From Formosa sp030427735 (GTDB lineage: Bacteria > Bacteroidota > Bacteroidia > Flavobacteriales > Flavobacteriaceae), in contig NZ_CP195158.1 in the NCBI RefSeq assembly GCF_051200825.1, forward strand, positions 1,922,001 to 1,986,000: a stretch of 64,000 nt of DNA. The letters run 5' to 3'. This document shows, one piece after another, positions 63,901 through 64,000 of the stretch. The notes beneath the pieces are model-generated. The model ran no database searches. It saw nothing but the letters and a program-made list of their open reading frames with translations, and was not told the origin of the DNA. The position numbers were made by a program, and so were the translations under genes. Every line of letters starts with the position of its first letter. The first letter of the stretch is position 1.

Positions 63901-64000
63901 CTACAGATACAGCACCTACCTTAACCTTAACGGTAGACAGCAATACTATTTGTGGCGAAGAAGGTAATTTTACTTTAGTGGTTACCAGAGATAGCGATGG
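57981..64000 (+). CDS. Giant SprB-repeat adhesin, type IX secreted (3' truncated)
   Basis: An open frame of 2006 codons from ATG 57981 that has no stop before the window end. The protein has a signal peptide (about 1-24, ending LTYAQ), an N-terminal domain (25-350) conserved in flavobacterial adhesins (YNIIYAGLYWSG, GWSLFVVYEDP), a DUF11-like repeat (about 358-456, TLGQELEYVLQFQNTGNDDAVNYSIKDVLP), an Ig-like module (YQWYKG) and from residue ~713 at least 15 SprB-type repeats of about 75-100 residues (Cys near the start; GxYTIxVxDxNGC at the end), the 16th cut. It is a cell-surface adhesin of the gliding-motility SprB class. Its C-terminal sorting domain is presumed beyond the window. Confidence 0.9.
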   Translation, partial: MKKPTYLKSVLIFAMLLCSVLTYAQNNFGTHVPFTPRFDQTLKGDILLVGNNILNRDANGNGNGPNDAYTGTEMNANLNMAYIDIDNDDSTFSSSSANLTVPTDCYNIIYAGLYWSGIYFEDDRSTLNTIKFKTPGGSYQDLTGELIYDAVNTPIQGVSKSFACYYDVTSIIQNLSDPEGTYTVANVLASTGNANWESVGTSAGWSLFVVYEDPLLPGKAIVSFDGFSAIGRDYVLDVPIEGFKTIPIGPVRAKYAFACLEGDYGFSGDYLAINGYKMSADGRPNDNFFNSSVTTISGVDVRIPNSSNTLGYDAGIIEIDNPDNNIIANNDTSATITLGTQTDVFHFYFNAFAVEIIQPDITLTKIVEDGAGNNINNGDVTLGQELEYVLQFQNTGNDDAVNYSIKDVLPVNVNFLEMNLNGAPGVTYTYDEATHTLNFEIPDDLVEEKDPVYEIRIKVRVIEECYKLRDACSNIIQNLAYSTYYSETSGNVVGNENPSVSGIGNCGLTTPGSTNFLVDIDGCTFEREEVLCSDSMQITAGDGYKAYQWYKGTPATGTPLGTTQTITVTEPGIYTSVNTTDKPCISITETVNVVLFGADLPNPILKYADKVLTCPDDNSKLPVIFLCGEGDTQLLESNITDAESIVWEKLNEGSCNDSGTNCANKNSSCTWSQVGTEANYTANEAGEFRLRIIYQDGCFVTFYFNVHKNLFTPTETHTDISCDTDGNITVHGVPDGYEYSINGENGPYQNANSFDIATAGNYTIHIRPKGLDTETCVFVLDNIPVRSRDFTVDVLATQPLCATDKGIIRIQINDVDPQFTYKIEKGNTVLNEVGPIDDNDYEFNNLNAGKYTVSVTTADGCTYSEDITITKPEPLKVTAALTAPVGCDNGQVTITTEGGTPPYYYYINNATDYQTANTFNVDAPGTYTIEVIDFNNCKTETSIEVSKADAPSYTIATTDNTCAGTDQGSISINVDNTNGYTLEYSIDNGSNFQTSNVFSNLSNGQYNIVINYTLQGATCTLNDTAEIQGSSSITGEAVLIQEYNCNQNASIQAQNVSGGNTPYEYSLDGVNFQNSDIFNNLTAGSYSITIRDANGCTFTTNTIKIDAVNAPKGVTFSSTEISCDTPNASVTLNVTGSGTYQYEITSPVTVDNGTNNTFSDLAPGTYTFLITNDKGCSLSDSFTIESISPVTVEANVLSDVNCVGTATGEVSFTVDGFETSYAYSINGGAVTTGETNASLTFNYGAGTYTIEVTDESTNCKATASVTVSEAANPLTPGTHEITPMSCSTEGSVTLKATGGSGSKKYTLTLPDGTSKGPKTNPTFNGLTQSGTYTYTIEDVAGCSVTDTFELQSTTAPVATIDASSDLCFNNTTNATIVVSVNGGTAPYTYSINGSAFQSDNTFSGLTPGDYTIDVLDANGCPATAITQTIAPQMVIDAILTKNLDCTTSPDAEITVSISGGTLNYAYQVSKDGGNYSSKTAFTGTEFIYNAATEGTYSFLVTDANGCTVESSGVIVDPKLSLKDPIITITSEILCHDDNGGAFTIEPAGGLPPYTITIENDKGVDIDGQTSGLAAGTYTVTITDANACTISEDVEIKEPNAIAFEIETKDITCDGFDDGSGTPQASTGQIIVKNVSGGTPGYTYYVTNNFGFSDSYVPVDGEDYTFIVIDYGIYQVNVVDANGCSLLEENIIIASPPTDLTVDISTATSDCNTGGTAIVTVNAPVSSANYEFAILETNTPPYATNYLPSDPGTPETRTFTGLTPGVLYTFVVHDKTTDCYSIKTAAAPIDTLSNLTATIDEENNITCTGSADGNVSFTFGNYATTEVTYEIFKAHSNISTGYTGSESGLTGDDVTVSNLGNLEPGEYYILFKEIGGCSVASEAFNITESAQPLEVTATVTKNDNCYDEAGVITAQAQYGTAPYKYIFISAGSATPDANAPWVDTKVFHADGGDYDVYAMDVYGCIKKTSATITLPTDTAPTLTLTVDSNTICGEEGNFTLVVTRDSD

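Noticed and set aside
1..64000. CRISPR arrays, tRNA/rRNA genes, prophage, transposase genes
   Set aside because: No regular short repeats with spacers, no T-arm-like signature and no phage or transposase proteins were seen; all large frames fit chromosomal families.

Overview
The window is an AT-rich chromosomal segment of a Bacteroidota bacterium, almost certainly a (probably marine) member of the Flavobacteriaceae. The grounds are flavobacterial gene families (DUF3667, DUF5683, DUF6122, WbqC, BatA-domain protein, PorP/SprF, CHU_C/SprB-type adhesins), a SusC/SusD pair, lipoproteins with acidic residues after the lipid-bearing Cys, weak Shine-Dalgarno signals, and many -7 boxes of the Bacteroidota type TAnnTTTG. 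No tRNA, rRNA, CRISPR array, prophage or insertion sequence was seen.

Region 1 (1-24.1 kb) is housekeeping. It holds the end of a BatA-domain protein, a dihydroorotase homologue without metal ligands, an esterase, an MBL hydrolase, Bcp, a cysteine-free endonuclease III, an ECF sigma factor with a 47-residue partner gene, UvrA, DUF3667, a Nudix hydrolase, then ParA-ParB-DUF5683-DapB-LepB-WbqC-DUF6122. On the minus strand follow an EEP-family protein, two rhomboid proteases, MutL and two small membrane paralogues.

Region 2 (24.3-27.8 kb) is a sulfur/persulfide module on the minus strand: thioredoxin, a persulfide dioxygenase-like MBL protein fused to two rhodanese domains, a TauE/SafE exporter and a Crp/Fnr regulator with three clustered cysteines. 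Identical GTAAC-N4-GTTAC boxes lie exactly 22 bp before TAnnTTTG boxes of the exporter and the dioxygenase, which predicts a directly activated regulon.

Region 3 (27.9-52.6 kb) is a complete arabinan/L-arabinose utilisation locus. One minus-strand operon runs susC-susD-GH51-GH43-GH43-GH43-GH127/146-MFS-GH43. A second runs araB-araD-araA-aldose epimerase-SSS symporter. A GH97 lipoprotein gene lies at the far end on the plus strand, and a Nudix-HTH regulator (AraR type) is divergent from susC. Three copies of a 21-bp palindrome TAAGTGT-N7-ACAYTTA stand before susC, araB and the GH97 gene and are the best candidates for the AraR operator. Surface lipoproteins and periplasmic enzymes would cut arabinan, SusCD would import oligosaccharides, the MFS and SSS carriers would take products into the cytoplasm, and AraA/AraB/AraD would feed the pentose phosphate pathway.

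Region 4 (53.0-64.0 kb) is a type IX secretion adhesin locus on the plus strand: a CHU_C-type protein of tandem Ig-like repeats, a PorP/SprF protein with a long C-terminal extension ending in a SPOR-like segment, and a giant SprB-repeat protein (more than 2000 residues) that runs off the window end.
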